NCBI RefSeq assembly: GCF_037975245.1
Contig: NC_092573.1
Span: forward strand, 200,501-264,500
Source of the DNA: Apostichopus japonicus
Lineage: Eukaryota > Echinodermata > Holothuroidea > Aspidochirotida > Stichopodidae
Direction of reading: 5' to 3'
Length of the DNA: 64,000 nt
Under the pieces are notes generated by a model. That model was not told where the DNA came from. It did not search any database and saw only the letters and a list, made by a program, of their open reading frames with translations. The position numbers were made by a program, and so were the translations under genes. This document shows positions 1-15,100 of the stretch, one piece after another; positions within the stretch are counted from its first letter, which is position 1; every line of letters begins with the position of its first letter.

Positions 1-100
1 ATGAGAAGTCCAATCTTGATATCCATCAGGTTCAAATCTTGCTCCAGTTTTTGATTTGATCGAATCTGCTTGACAACCTTCCCCCTCAACTCTTGTAGCT
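1..100 (-). CDS. IQGAP1: IQGAP exon: helical linker (partial at window edge)
   Basis: Completes Glu, then LQELRGKVVKQIRSNQKLEQ then DLNLMDIKIGLL and on past the edge. RSNQ.LE.DLNLMDIKIGLL is nearly identical to vertebrate IQGAP1 just before the GAP-related domain. Acceptor TCTTCAG with AG at 102-101. The 3' end of the exon is outside the window. Confidence 0.97.
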
Positions 101-3100
101 CTGAAGATTAAGATGGAAGATAGAGAGAATCAATGACTATGACTGGTTATATTTTAGTTAATTCAGATGGTCTGGAATGGCAGCACAAATACCCTTCAAA
201 ACAAAACTTGCCATTATTCCAGGTATTTGGCATGAGGAACTCTCTCCAATTAGGAGCATACGCTGAACTGCAACGTTTAAAGCAAAACTTCCACGACTAA
301 GTAACATAAAGCCATGGTATTATCATTCCAAACCAAATTTATTCACAAATATCTGTCAACCTTTCTTCTACTGTATGAAACACCAACACTGCTAACATTC
401 AGCATGAATGGTACTGTTTTATGTGAGCCGGCAGAGGACCGTAAAATGACTGTTCTAGTTGTGGGTTCCACTTATCAGCTATTTTATATGAAGGCTGAAT
501 CAACAAAGTACTACAACATAAGGAATATTCATCTATGGAAAACCTGCCTCTCTGTTCCAATTGTTAATTTGTGTATTAAGTTCTGGGCTCATTGTTTAAG
601 GTGGTCTTGTCTGAGACTAACAACCTACTGTGCAGAAAACTAAATCATTCACTGAAAGTTTGTCCAGTAAAACAACACTTGATTAAAGTAACAGCACTTA
701 GTACTTTCTTCGGACTAATGGACATCGTTGTTGTTTGGACAATATTCAAAGAAAATTCCAGACTGTCCAGACGACAAAGATTTGCCAGTTCTAGAAAGCA
801 CCGTCAGACCTCCGAGAAGACACTGATATGACATCTGCTATAACTACTATAACTATCACTAACTAAGACTAACTACTATAACTATCACTAACTAAGACTA
901 ACTACTATAACTATCACTAACTAAGACTAACTACTATAACTATCACTAACTAACACTAACTACTATAACTATCACTAACTAACACTAACTACTATAACTA
1001 TCACTAACTAACACTAACTACTATAACTATCACTAACTAACACTAACTACTATAACTATCACTAACTAACACTAACTACTATAACTATCAGTAACTCACA
1101 CTAACTACTATAACTATCACTAACTACTATAACTATCACTAACTAAAGCTGACTACTATAACTATCACTATCTAACACTGACTACTATAACTATCACTAA
1201 CTAAAACTAACTACTATAACTATCACTAACTAAAACTAACTACTATAGCTATCACTAACTAACACTAACTACTATAGCTATCACTAACTAACACTAACTA
1301 CTATAACTATCTACTCACCTAACTCGGCCGTGAGATCAGTTTGGTTTTGCTCCAAGAGATGTACGTACTTCCTCACCACATTTACTGGCGGGTTCTCAGA
1401 ATGAGCTGTGAATTTTATGTTAAAAGTATGCGATTATTAGCATGACATAAAATGGGGAAAAAATAGAGGAAACTTTAAAAGGAAAAAGAAGATAGTAGAA
1501 ATTGTTCTTAGGGCACAGTGGCAAATTTGTTTCAAGGTGATTAGCATGAATGCTGAACAGACATCATTAGATAAATCTTAAAGTGAGTGTGTGTGCTTGA
1601 TTTACATCTCTCTCTCTCTCTCAACGTCATATCTGGCCAAGAAAGAGCTTGACATAACGGAATATTCACTAACTGCCTGTGTCAGAACCAAGTGGACGAA
1701 ACAGTTTGTATAGCAAAGGACTTGTGATCCTTATGTCAAAAATATTTTGCACAACATTACATTTCCGTCAGAAAATGGGTAAACAAAGAATTTGGCAATT
1801 TCCATTTCAACCCCAACAAACTTTTGTAAACAGACCATGATTTTTACCCATTTCACCATTTATCACACTGCAATCATATATGTTCTTAGTATCCTACTAG
1901 CTTTCCTTCAGGTTTCCTCGGGAAGACAATCCTACATCTTCAGAGTAACAAGAGAGAGAGAACAAAGTCTTTAACTCACTCAAAACAAAATAGTCATTCC
2001 TGGCCTTTTGTGATCTCCAGAAAGCTTGTAGTTTCACCACAGCATTTGCCTGCAAAAACAAATGCCAATTTCAGAAAGAATTCATTACTTCTTAAAGACA
2101 AAAGTAGCTGTTTTGGAGTCCTCCCTTTCCACAATTTTGACGTTAGAGATTATTGTAGAATGTGCTTCTCCTAAGAAACTACTGTTCTCAACAATGGACA
2201 AAGACCAGCATCTATTTGCATACTCTGTAGGTATTGTCTTGTAATACCTTTGCAGCTTCAGTTATCCCTGGGATATGCCCATTGCCCTCCCAGAAGTGAG
2301 TGAAGTTGTTTTAGTTATTTATAATCACATTTTGCAGAGAACTTTGTAGGGATGGTAGTGGACATTAGTGGGAAGCAGCTATTTATGTTCACTGTGTTTT
2401 GGATCATTGCAAACTTTGGGTTGGGGGGGGGGGGACAATATTCCAGACGATAAAAGCTTGAACAACTCTGGAGAGAAAACAGACCATCATCCATTGGTCC
2501 AGGAAGGATACCATATTCTGATTCCTTCATAGCAGCTCATAAGATACACACCCCTAAACTTACTTTTGAAATACAACCTAACAGACTACAGGTGCGTACC
2601 GACACATGATCATTGTACGAGCATTACACTTACGTTGTCTGAAAAGTGCTTCAATCTAGCCCTGTACTTGGATCTGGCTTGCCACATCCTGCTCATAGCT
2701 TGAAGCTGAAGAGTAAACAAAACAACATGTACAGTAGATCAAGAAACCAATGCACCAAGTCATCCATATCCACAGAGTTCTCATAGCTGAAAACAGATGT
2801 TGGATGTTAAATATTCACAGCAGTTTAATCTTAGCTTCGCAGGTTTTGCTCTATACAGGGAGCCAAGGTTTTCCTTTTGCATGAAAGTTTACAACACTTG
2901 GAGAAAAAATAAGACCCCTCAACAAGAGTATAGTGTAACCTGAATGTATCATTTTCATTTTATTTGTCCATTGGAAAGTCCCACATTTTCAGGGGATATT
3001 TGATCCAGTGTGACATCGCAAAATGGCCATATTGCTATACAAGAGCAAGGATGCATAGCCTCTTTCATAGTTTGGGAAACATAGGAAAGTTCTGAAAAGT

Positions 3101-6100
3101 TATTCCCCGAATATTTTGGACAAGTTATTGGAAAGCCTCTGATAGTTTTTAGAAGGTATTATTTTACATTAGGTACATTTTTCTAAAAGTAATTCTACCA
3201 CTAAATTCATGACCTAAAAATTATGTTAAAAATGCTAGCTTAACATAACAATATAAGCCGATGTTGATGAAAACAAAATCTGCCTGCTGTCTAAAAGGTC
3301 TGACATTTTTATTTCAAAGAAACATTTTGGAATTCTCCAACAGCATCAGAACCTTAATACTGGCATAGACAGTATCACAACAACAACTTTTGGATGGCCA
3401 AGCTTACCCGAATTATCAACGGTAACTGATTGTGTAAGTACTCCATTCGTGTTTTGTAAGCCTGCCTCTGTTTGTATCCTTTGTACCAGCTCTGTGAATA
3501 GACACATCAGTTTAAAATAAAAATAGTTAAAAATCACATAATGGATCCTGAATTCTGTGACTGGCAGGTCAATAGTTTTAAGAATTGCCACTGTAACTGT
3601 TACAACACCTATTCATCTAAACTTTATTCTTAACAAGAAAATTTCCAATCGATACTAACTTTCAGAGCAAATTTTTTTTTGTAATAAAGTATTATTACTT
3701 GCCATTCCGAACCATCTTAATATATAAAGAATCAGGCAGCGTATAAAAACCGTGCATTTATTGAGCTCCTAAACCACCCTTTGTGAAACAGACCAATACA
3801 TTTATCTTCAGACCAAATTGAATTGAATTGGTGAAAGATGTTGGTCGCCAAATACAAAGTGGAGCGGGGGGGGGGGGGGGTTGGGGAATGCTGGCCTTGT
3901 ACTGCAAGTTTTGCATTTAAGAATCACAACAGAAAATGCTATTGTGATCATCTGATACCACAGGTCAACAGTTTTAGACAAAGAAATACTTTGCAGCCTT
4001 TTAATCGACAAATGAGTTGATACCCTTGAGCGAATTTTGGTACAAAGCGGAATAAAAATATGTAAGTTTAAACAAAACAACCCACAATCATTTGCCTCAA
4101 AATTGATGACCAAATTGAAAGATTTCTTTCAAAAACGATCTGCTCTGACAAAGAAAATTCATGAAAAGAATTTTACAGGAAGTTAACACTGCAAAAATAT
4201 ACCGATTCGGAAGAAAAATGTTTTAGTTTATTGGACCAATATTGGATAAATTCTACTCTTGAATGTAATCAAACAATGCAACTATGCGAATACTCTTACC
4301 ACTATTTCTATCTCTAATTACACTGAGACATTTGACACTTGTATTATAGATTAAATGGAACAAGAAGAGATATATATGGTTATGTTTGTTAACTTTGTAC
4401 ATATTTCTTTCTTATTATACATTCAATAAATGTCGGGATACACGTGCATAAATACAAAGATTATAGTTAAGATATAATAAAGATAATTTGTTAATACTTG
4501 AATTTCATTTTTTTTAATAATCGGATATCGCTTTCACAAACTTATCTTACCTGTAGTGTAACAATGAAAATATTAATCCAATATATATGAGATGATGAAT
4601 TGAGAGATTGAAATTGGAAGAATGGCTTGAACAAGGGGTTGAAAAAGCAACACCACCAAAAACACTGCAAAAACTGGGAATATACTTTTGCTACGGTAAC
4701 TTGGAATTGCAAAAAGGGTAAATAACTGCAGCAAAAAGGGGAAAATTTGATACAACAAAAGTGAAGGAGAAATTAAAACAAACCTGATTTTCTATTAGGC
4801 ATCTTGTGAAAAAGATGGTTGTTTGTAAAAAGTGGAGAATTCTTGTGCACAGTTTTATGGTATTAGCACACAATAGGGCAAAAATAAATACGCTATCAAA
4901 ATAGCTCTCACAGAACAAACGGACAATTCTCCACCTTTTACAAACAGAAATTCTTATGAAAAAATAAATTATGCAGCCTTAAAGCTAAAATATTTCCAAG
5001 CCTCGTATTCTTTTTAACTTGCCTATTTAGACCATCTTGTGATCATCCCCCATAAATCGTATCTCAAAATCGTTCTCTATTATCCTAGAATCTTTAACTA
5101 CTTTGCTTACCGTTGATGCAGCTCTGCTTCCAAACTTCATTCCCAATATCTTAACAATTTAAATTTGTCTGTATGATCTGCTTTGCCAACAACCATCTCC
5201 TTTTCTACACACAACCCCCTCCCCCCCCCTCCCCCGCCCCCATTTGTCACTTTCCTCTCCTTCAGTACTAACAACAAACCATAGTTTCACCTCTGTCACC
5301 CATTTCTCCATCCATATTTGTAACCTACCTTTTATACATCTTTATTCTTCCCACTCTGAATCTTGCTCTCATATCTTTGTACCACAGACAAACCTTCACC
5401 CCTCTTCTCCCCAATCACATATCATACACATACTATCCATTGACAACAGGCTTTTATCCCTTCCTGCTGACACAAATCTATACAACATTTTGTTACTTAC
5501 CCACCTGTACAATCTTCTCCATTACCCACCCACTTCAACTTCTCCCACCCCTCCCTCAATTCTGCCCACTTATGATCCTCCTTTCATCCTCCCCTTGCTA
5601 TCCCCCTTCTCCCCCCCTCCCTCCCTACCCCTCCCTGTTTCTTTACCGCTTACATCCCTTCAGTTTTCCTCTCCTAGTGAAGAATAATCTTTTCCAAGAG
5701 TCCACCAAACCTTTAGTATAACACACCTGAATTTTAATGATAGCGGGCAGTTGTTCGGTAAGGAAGTTTTTCCGTTCCTGGAACCTCTTCCTTACGAGCA
5801 TTCCTCTCACTTGTGCCTGCAGCTGAATGATGTGGGGTTCGTTGGCTTGGAAAAGAAGGGCTCGGTTATAGGACGCTGTTGTTTTCGAAACAACAGCCTG
5901 TGCACAAAATGATAAAATGTTTTTCAAGTTTGGTTATAAAACACACCCATGAATGAAGATGCCAGGGAATATTGACGGTTGATGGATATTTTTTGAGAAA
6001 AATGCAAATAAATACAGTTAAAATTGTTAGATTAATAAGATGGGCTACACCGCTTGTTTTGTTGTTTTCAGATTTGCTTACACTTCTGTGATCTATTATG

Positions 6101-9100
6101 TCATAAATTAAAAGCGATGAGAACTGACAACAAAGTTATTCCCAGAAAACCTTATTTTCCCATGTGACATTCACAAAAGGTTTGACTAATAAACAATGAG
6201 ACCTTCAAACCAAACCACTTAATAACTACATTTATAATAACTTCATCCAACTGTATCAATGAAAATACTACATCAACTGAGGAATTTAAAAATAAAATAA
6301 AGATGTTCGCAAATGAACAAGTACTGTTCACAATGCAAAATTAAGGTCTTTTGTGTTTTTGGTATCTCATGAAATTAATATGTCAGCGATAAGAATAATA
6401 ATAATGATCAATGAATATGTATTAGGTCTCGATTTAAATTTATCTTCAAATTCTATCGTAAATTTTCCTTGCGACAGATGTCAGCATAGGATGCGACAAC
6501 AGTCTGTTTAACGCAAATGACGAGTTAAATCTGGCTAATGCTAGCTACATATATGTGTGTGGGTGCCTGTTTATATACATGTGTGTGGATTAGTAATAGT
6601 ATGAATACAATATTGATGAGTATAAAATAGCTTTCAATATCATAACAGTTACAGTGTTGCTACAAAAGGGACGGTGCTACTTTATTGTAGAGAAGGCCTG
6701 AAGTAAACTCTCAGCGCCAAATGGTTAATGCTTGTACGACAGAAATCCTTTTTGGGATCGGTGTTGACCTACAATCTAACCAATCAAGGGATTACGTGAC
6801 AATGGGTGATTAGCAAATTCTATTAAACTTTGCTTCACCTTTAAACACATTTTGGCTTCATCAAAGGAAAAAATTGGAGAAGAAAATTTGAAGAACATTT
6901 TGGAGCCCATATTGCCATTCTCAACACTAATAATTGAAACACCCTCTTTGTTTAAAGAGAAGGCTGTAAATATAGCTCTACAATTTGTCAAATTTTACAC
7001 AAAGAGAATCATAATCTGGAATTAGAAGCAAGCATGCCAGCAAAAGCAGAGGAGGGAAAAAGCTCTCAATACCAAAATGCTAATAAACTCGCAAAATACA
7101 AAGAAGAAGAAGAATAAATTAAAAATACTACACATAACAAACAAATATTTAAGGTTTTTATGCACATGAGGGAGAATTGAAATGAAGAAATCTTTTTTTT
7201 CTAATAGTTCATTTTGAAACTTCCAATCCTGAAATTGTAATTCCAATCATTTTTTTTTTAAATTAATGTAAATTATAATTTTGTGTGGGTTGAGAATAAC
7301 TGAGTACACTTCTTACTCTGTCATCATGTGCACAAAAGTTAGCAAGCAATTACAACAATCCTCACATGTACATACATTTCATATGAACTGTAAGACTTAA
7401 TAAAACAAAATGGAGGACGATGAACGAGAGAAGGAAAGATATTGACAGGAATAGGAAGCAAAATACTTGATATTAGTAACACAAAATGTAATAACACTAA
7501 ATGTTTCATTCAAGTCAATGATATAGGTTGCACTAAATTACCTTGTACTATTAATGCTGGCTTGTTTGGGCTACGACTGTCAGGTGTTCAATTAAAGGCA
7601 TACAGTCACGCTATAAAACCTCCTTGGCCCTAGTAGACTTATTTTAACTCTAGATAATCCACAAGTTTTGCACATTTCCTTTTTTGGCATCTTTTTACTG
7701 TGTAATGCATCATCAGTAGTCTACTTGCTCTATCATACTGAGACTGAGAAAATGCCAACATTTATTTCTATGTTTAACATTTATTCAATTCAAAGGCACA
7801 GTAATCTAGACGATACGTTGATCAGTTCAGAGGAAATCACGAGAAAAACTTAAATAAACAAACCAGATTAATATCTAAAAGTGCATTTCGTAGAACTACA
7901 TGAATGAACTCAAAACATCAGGAGACAGAGAGGGTAAAATTTCCCTTCCATTTGCACGTGTGGCAATACATGGAAGTTATCAGGAAGGGAGAAATATGTC
8001 ACTGTTTGTCTTTTCTTTTCATGTTTTCTTTTCTTACTTTTTGATTTGGTTCAATCAATTCTTTATTTCTGACAAGTCATATCAAAGAAAGCACTCCAAT
8101 ACAGACAGTATTTTATCTACATGCATGGAGATTTTCGGAATGTCTCTGTTGCTTTGACTACGGTGTACTAGCTTCACCTTCCCTTCCAATATTTGTTCTA
8201 AATTATTTTTTCAGACCATCTACCAATAAATAATGGAAATAAGAGGAGGGCATAGAGTGAGTGAGAGAGAAGGAGAGAGAGGTGGAGAGGGGTAAATTCT
8301 GACCTGAATGTCCTCCTTAGTCAGCTGGTTGTTGGAAGCCTCAAAGTTCTCTGGTTCAATCCAAGCTGAATCCTGGGTCTTGTAATTGTAGTAGTAAGTA
8401 TCACCTCCTTTCAATCTATGAGATGTCCATTCAGTTTCTTGACCCTCTGAATCATGAAAACAGAGAAAAACCTAACTCTCTTGAGAAATGCTCGTCAGTT
8501 ATCAAACCCTAAATATTGGTTTTACATTTTTACTGACTCTGAGCAAAACACATCATCAAAACATAGCATGTATCTTAAAAGCATGCCATTGTAGTTTGAT
8601 TGTTTGGAAGAAATTATTTAGCTTGTGATTCCAAGTGGACAAAAGTGGTGGCATTAATACTTATGAAACCGAACATCTGGGAAGGTCCCGAGTCTGAGCC
8701 CTGATTGGCTTCAGTAAGGAAAGTTTGAAACCTACCATCTGGGAAGGTCCCGAGTCTGAGCCCCGATTGGCTACAGTAAAGAAAGTTTGAAAACTTCCAT
8801 TCAGGAGAAATATACAATTTTCACATCTAGACTGGTCTTATGGCAAATGCTAAAATAAACCAAACTGAGCTGACCCTCTAAACCAGATATCTACCTGACC
8901 AACCCTCCAAACCGGATATCCACCTGGCCAACATGAAGAGTCACGTTATACACTATTCAACTTCTCCCACTATTCAACCTCATGTAATAGTGTCCTAAAA
9001 TGTCTGCCTTCCAGACATAAACACACCCTGCTTGTAAAGGAACATTCACAACATGATTCATTCAAGAAAGTACAGCATAAGATTAATAAATGGTTCCTAA

Positions 9101-12100
9101 GATTACCCCTGTTAGCCCCCCCCCCCACCACTAGCCCCATGAACTCTCCCAAACCATGTCACCTTTGTGAACCGTACCTTTAGCTTTTTCCTGCTTGGCC
9201 AGTTTCAGTTCCTCTTGGTATTCCAGTGCACATTCGGAGGAGAGAGACATCAGTGAGATGTCCGAACTCTTCAGGGCTTCTACAAGGGCATCCTTGTCAT
9301 CTCCATCGACCAATTCATTTACGCTGGCCATAGCAACAGCCACTGTACCAGAGAAAGACGCAATGTGTCACACACTTGCACAACGATGGTGCTATCAGCA
9401 TTTACAAAGGTATCACCAATAGTTCATATGTTACATAGATATCAACAATTCTAGAAAGGTAATACCACACACCTACTCGGAAGGGTTTCCAGTGATACAC
9501 ACTATTTTATGTATCACCATGTGTATATCTATATATATATACAACGATTTGCATCAGAGGCCTTCTAATACATCAATGCTTATCACACATCACATTGCAT
9601 TTCCTCTCTGCCACCACCCTGCCCCCACCCCCAACCCATCCTCCTACCCACTCCAAAGCCTCTACCCTCTTCACTAAGCCCTGAAAACAAAATTCCCATC
9701 TCCATAACTTACATTTGTTTGCATCTGAGGCCTTCTTGTTGGACTGATCCACCGTTTCTTGAATTTCATCCAACCAAAGCACTGCCGCTTCATCGTCAGA
9801 GGACTTTAGATTAAAATATTAATCACAAAAATTAATTCACTTCAACCGTGTGGACGTATACGTCATAAACAATAAATGATACCATCACTCAGAGATCTCA
9901 CGGTAATAATCTGAGTAAGCTGTAAGGATAGGTCATCCCTGGTGCCTTACCTTATTCCTCAACCCCCTTTTCCATCCTCCCTCCTTTTGTTTATCACTCT
10001 TATACAAATGTATTCATAAACAAGAAAGCACAATCTAATAGACATGGTCGACTCAAATATAACTGAAGACAGACTCACCTCTGCTTTTGCAGTCTTTGCG
10101 GCTTTAAGTTCTAGCTGATAGAGGACAGCGTTGTCATCCTCTACATTCTTAAGCTGGGCCTGAGGCATCTGTAGTGATTCTAAAGTCTCCGAGACGGACT
10201 CCTTGTCAACAGACTCGTTGATCTGAGCCACTGCCAAGATCCCTACAAAGATAACGAGGATATCATCAGTCTGGTTTGTTAGGATGGATGAACCAGAACG
10301 ATCAAATGGATTAACTCTATGTGCTCATGGATTATTAAATCCTCAAGATTGGCTTGGTAAACCTTCAAAGGTTTGATCAATTAAAGCTATAGATTGGATG
10401 ACAGATTAACCTGAAAGATTAGATGGACTGATCCCAACATTTTTGAGTAACTCTTGAAAAGTGTTCTACTGATAACCTGATTAAAGATTTGTTAAGAAAG
10501 CATAATGGGTAAAAATTAGTCACTAAAATATGCAACCATTCCTTAATAGTCTATGATATTTTATAAAGAACCAATCATGTACCTCATAAGTTCATAACAT
10601 GTTATTGAAGAACCAATCATTTTCCTCATTAGTTCATAACATGTTCTTAAAGAACTGATCACATTAGTCATCAGTTCATAACATGCTCTTGAAGAACCAA
10701 TCACATTCCTCATCAATTCATAACATGTTCTTGAAGAACCAATCACATTCCTCAATAATTCATAACATGTTCTTGAAGAACGAATCACATTCTTCAACAG
10801 TTCATAACATGTTCGTGAAGAACCAATCATATTCTGCATTAGTTTCTGCTGTGTTCTTCATCAACCAATCATTTTGCTGGATACTTACTGTCATGTTCTT
10901 CCTTAACTTTAGCATTAACTTCATCCACAACCTGTTGGATTCCTTCTTGACTGACAAAATCTTGGCCCTCCTATAAAATGGATCAGACAGATGAATTTAA
11001 TTTAACGTTTCCTCAGACACATGTACATATATTAGCCTTCCCAGACTTTATGTCAAACTATGCAACTCTTTGATATCATGCAACGGATTACGGCTCCCAT
11101 TTTCCATCCAATGAAGATATTATGAGCATAACTTGACCAAAAGTATGATAAGATCTTGTTGATTTTAGTCAATGGTTGGAATATGTTTAACATACCTAAG
11201 TTCCTGTTCACATTATCATATTAGATTGTCATTGATCGATATAATATACACAACTATTGAATGAATGGTTACATGCGCAACCTTTAGAGTTTTATTTCAC
11301 CCAGTGGATGATACATAGCCTGAGAGTAATAGGACGAATAACAGGATATACTGCAGTTACATGCAAAACATCCATTTTAAAAGTGAAAGAATGCAACAAG
11401 TTTTTATCTCTGCCAAATAATGTTTTCTGTCACAAATGCAGTTCAGCACTTTGTACCTTTGTCTACTTTTTTGTTTTATAATCACAACACATGCACAGAA
11501 AAAATGCATCTATGTCTGATTGGCATTCTGCAGTGATGCCACTTTCCTTGCAAACGAACATAAGATCAGTCCAATCACTTACACAAATTGGTCGCAGATT
11601 TAATTGTTGTCAATAACCAGTACTGGTCAATCAACAACTTTTGCACCGGGACAAAATAATCAAAATGAGTGAAGAAACTTTTGGCTAAAACTGGACGCAA
11701 AGAAGCGACAACCAAAGATGGGCTGTATAGCTCCATTGGTAGGACACAGTGCCTTACACCCTTAGGTCATTCACTGGTTGGATCCCCTTCTAAGCAGGAA
11801 ATTTTGATTGTCCATTTCCCAGTTTGCTTATAACTTCACAGTAGGTTCTCCATTTTCATTTGCTTATCTAGAGGAAACACTTGATAGAATGTATATGGCA
11901 TACTCAAACTAGCTATGTGAATGAATCTGGCAAGTGTAGTATGGTCTACATGTAAGGTTAGCACAGAGATAAAACAAACTACTTTAAATTCTTGCCATGT
12001 GTACTGACCGATGCACATACAGACGATTAGATATGTGTCTCCACGCACATCACCAAATTTGGGGTTGTGTTTTCTCAGGAATGTCATCAATTTTATTTAA

Positions 12101-15100
12101 TGAGTTATGTAAACATTTAATATTTGCTTAACCATTACACTCCACAGGGCAAAAATATTTTAATTATTTGTATAAAACCGAAAGAAAAACAATATTTTAA
12201 CAATCAGGGCGCCGGTTGGGAAATCCCAGTTTGACACATTTGTAACAGGAAGTCGAGGCTAACGTATTAGGATATAATCGTACAAAATTCCCTTTTCTTT
12301 TTCTCTTATCTAAAAGAAATGTCATGTGCATTGCTTCTGGGAATGCTTTAATTAAAGGTAACAATTTGTATCATTTCCTGTTTAGTTTCACAACATGCTA
12401 GAGACTATCTTGCAAGTTAAAAGTGATATTTTACATCTGTATTTATAGATAATGAATCAATGAAAATTGATAAATTACTTAAAGGGATAGTCCAGTGGTT
12501 GATTATCTTACATAGCTGTTGGAAAGTTTCTGAAGCTTACAGGTCAAAGTCACATCCACATACCATTTTGTAAAGAGAAGATATGATTTTTTTTTTTATT
12601 CAAGTTTGGTGCTATTTTGCAACAGTAGCATGTATTATATCCTATCAATTAAGCAGGAAATGGGTGTTTCTTTCATTTTTTTAAGTTTTTTTATACATAA
12701 TATTGAAATCACTTTTCAAACAAAGTTAGGGTCATGATAGTGAGATTCAGGGGTTTTCAGGAGGGAGGTGGGTGAAGGAGGGATGGGTTGGCATGCCTAA
12801 TTTGAATCAATTGCAATAATACTGTGAACAAAACCTAACATTCCTGTAAGATTAAAATCTCCTTTCAGTTCTTTATAATGCTTCTATGAGATTCCACACC
12901 TTGCAGAGCCTCTACATAGTCACTTAAACTTTACGTCATCAGCTATAAATCATTTACCTCCACCGAGGATGAATAGAATGCAACGCCACCAATGGAACAA
13001 AAAAAGGGAAACTATTCTAATGAGTCACCACAGAAAATTGGAATGCGTGACAAAGTCACAAAAATTACTCTAGCCTTTCTCCGTTTGGCCGTCTCCAGGC
13101 TTTCCTGGTATCGTTGGGCCACTGACTCCTCTTGGTCTACGTCTCCGATGCAGGCTTCCACCTGCAGCAGCTGATTAACTGTCTCTGACGGTTCGCCTGC
13201 ATCCACAGCAGAGTTGATACGAGACACCGCTGACAGTACTGAAACAAAAACAAAAGAGATAATGAGCGATTAGAATCATTCCATCATGTGCAGTTTTCAT
13301 TGATATGCCCTTGATAGGTGGACGACAATAACATGCTACATGGTCATAACATGACTGATTAAGGAGATACCCTGCATTAGCAAAATACGAATAGCACATC
13401 AATAAGCCTAATGTAATCAGCAGATGAAAATGTGTCATCGTTTGAGGTATAAAAAAAAGTTCAGAGATGAAATTTTGTATTGGGAATTGACTTAGTCTTT
13501 TTCCCCTTCATTAACACACACAGCACATAACAAATTATAAAAAAAAACTGAAAGGGGTCTGACACAGCATACTTTTTAAAAGAGTTTTGTAAGTCCTTAC
13601 CTTTAACTGCATCACACAGCTGTTCATGATTCAAATCCTACAAAGGGTAATGAAGAGAATAACAAGATCAATATTCCAAACCTATTTTCGAGGCTATGCA
13701 AACACTTGACGTTCCTGTAAAAAAAAATTATTCCATCCCATTCCACCGGAGAGTGCAGAATAATTACAACTCTGGCAATGATGCTAGGAGTGAAAGGTGG
13801 TTATTCTCTGATACAAAGTACATTAACATAAACATGGTTCGTAAGCTTAAACTTCCATTATGCAGAAATTCAATTACAAACTTTTATGACTAAAAGTTGG
13901 ATTTATCAAATTACCTCACATCATACATGTTGCCATCAGTTGTGGGAGACATTATTAATCATACATGTAGCACATTCCTACTATATACAAATGCATTGAA
14001 AGTTTAAAACAGCTTTTGCACTTTAGTTGCCATTTTTACTGAATCAATAGAGCAACACACTAAACAAGCAATTAATGAAAGTAAGGCATATCTACATTGC
14101 TTTTGAAACTTTTAAAATTTGACTAGTCAGCTAACCAACAGGTGTTGGTAAGGGATTATATGTTATCGTAATAATGATAATATTAATAATAATAATACAA
14201 TAAATTTTTAAGTAGAATCTGCCTGGGGGGCAGTGCATATAGGAGACGATGAATGGCTTATTACTTCAGCTGGTTATTCCAACTATTTGTTTTAGATCAT
14301 TCTAGTATTTGTTAACAATTTGGAAGACCATTTCAAATTCAAAAACCCTTGCTTTCTCCTGGATAACAACCCCAGTTTGCTTTAGCTGGACAGGGCTTAA
14401 ACCTACAACCTAGCAGATGAAATGTTACATTGCATCTAATGTCACTCACTGCATTTATCCACTCAACTGTAGAACTGGCATACTTTTGTTAGAATCAAAC
14501 AGCAATAAAACAAAATAATATAACTATTTTTTTTTAATTACAAAAATTATGTACCATTTCGAATGACAACTAATAACATCAAAAGTTCATAGCTACTAAA
14601 CCAGGATTGAGCCTGGGGTAAAAAAAAAAAATCACGGAACTTTGCAAAAATTGCAGTATAGGCTCCAGTTTGCGTATGCTACAGTGTGTTAGGATAATAG
14701 TTTTTGTCCCCGAAAGTAGAAAAGAAATCACAGATATTCCGCGAATTCAGGGAAAAAGCTCATGCCTGCTAAACCCTGATTTATCCATCTCACCTCTCCG
14801 TTGCTCTCCTTCAATCTTCGTAGTTCTGACTGGTAGAGATCTGCTACGTAAGGGAACACCTCTGGCAGTGTGGCTTCGGATCTCATCAAAAGATTCACCA
14901 GATCTTCGGGTGATCCTTCCGATATGGCAGTGTTGATGTCTCCAACAGCCTTGGTCCCTGAAAACAACAAATTTACACATACACACTCAAAAAAAAATAA
15001 CGAGCAGTTGTGGAGGTGGATGACGCCAATGCAGACTTAGTCACGTTGGTTCCTAGGTTGGAATTATGGTAAGAACTCTTATGAGAAAGACTCATTCTTA

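Noticed and set aside
5244-5687. 147-codon Ser/Pro/Leu-rich plus-strand frame
   Set aside because: A pyrimidine-rich tract yields Ser/Pro/Leu codons and few stops by composition.
10561-10839. 92-codon repetitive frame on the minus strand
   Set aside because: Produced by the 42-bp minisatellite, whose period is a multiple of three.
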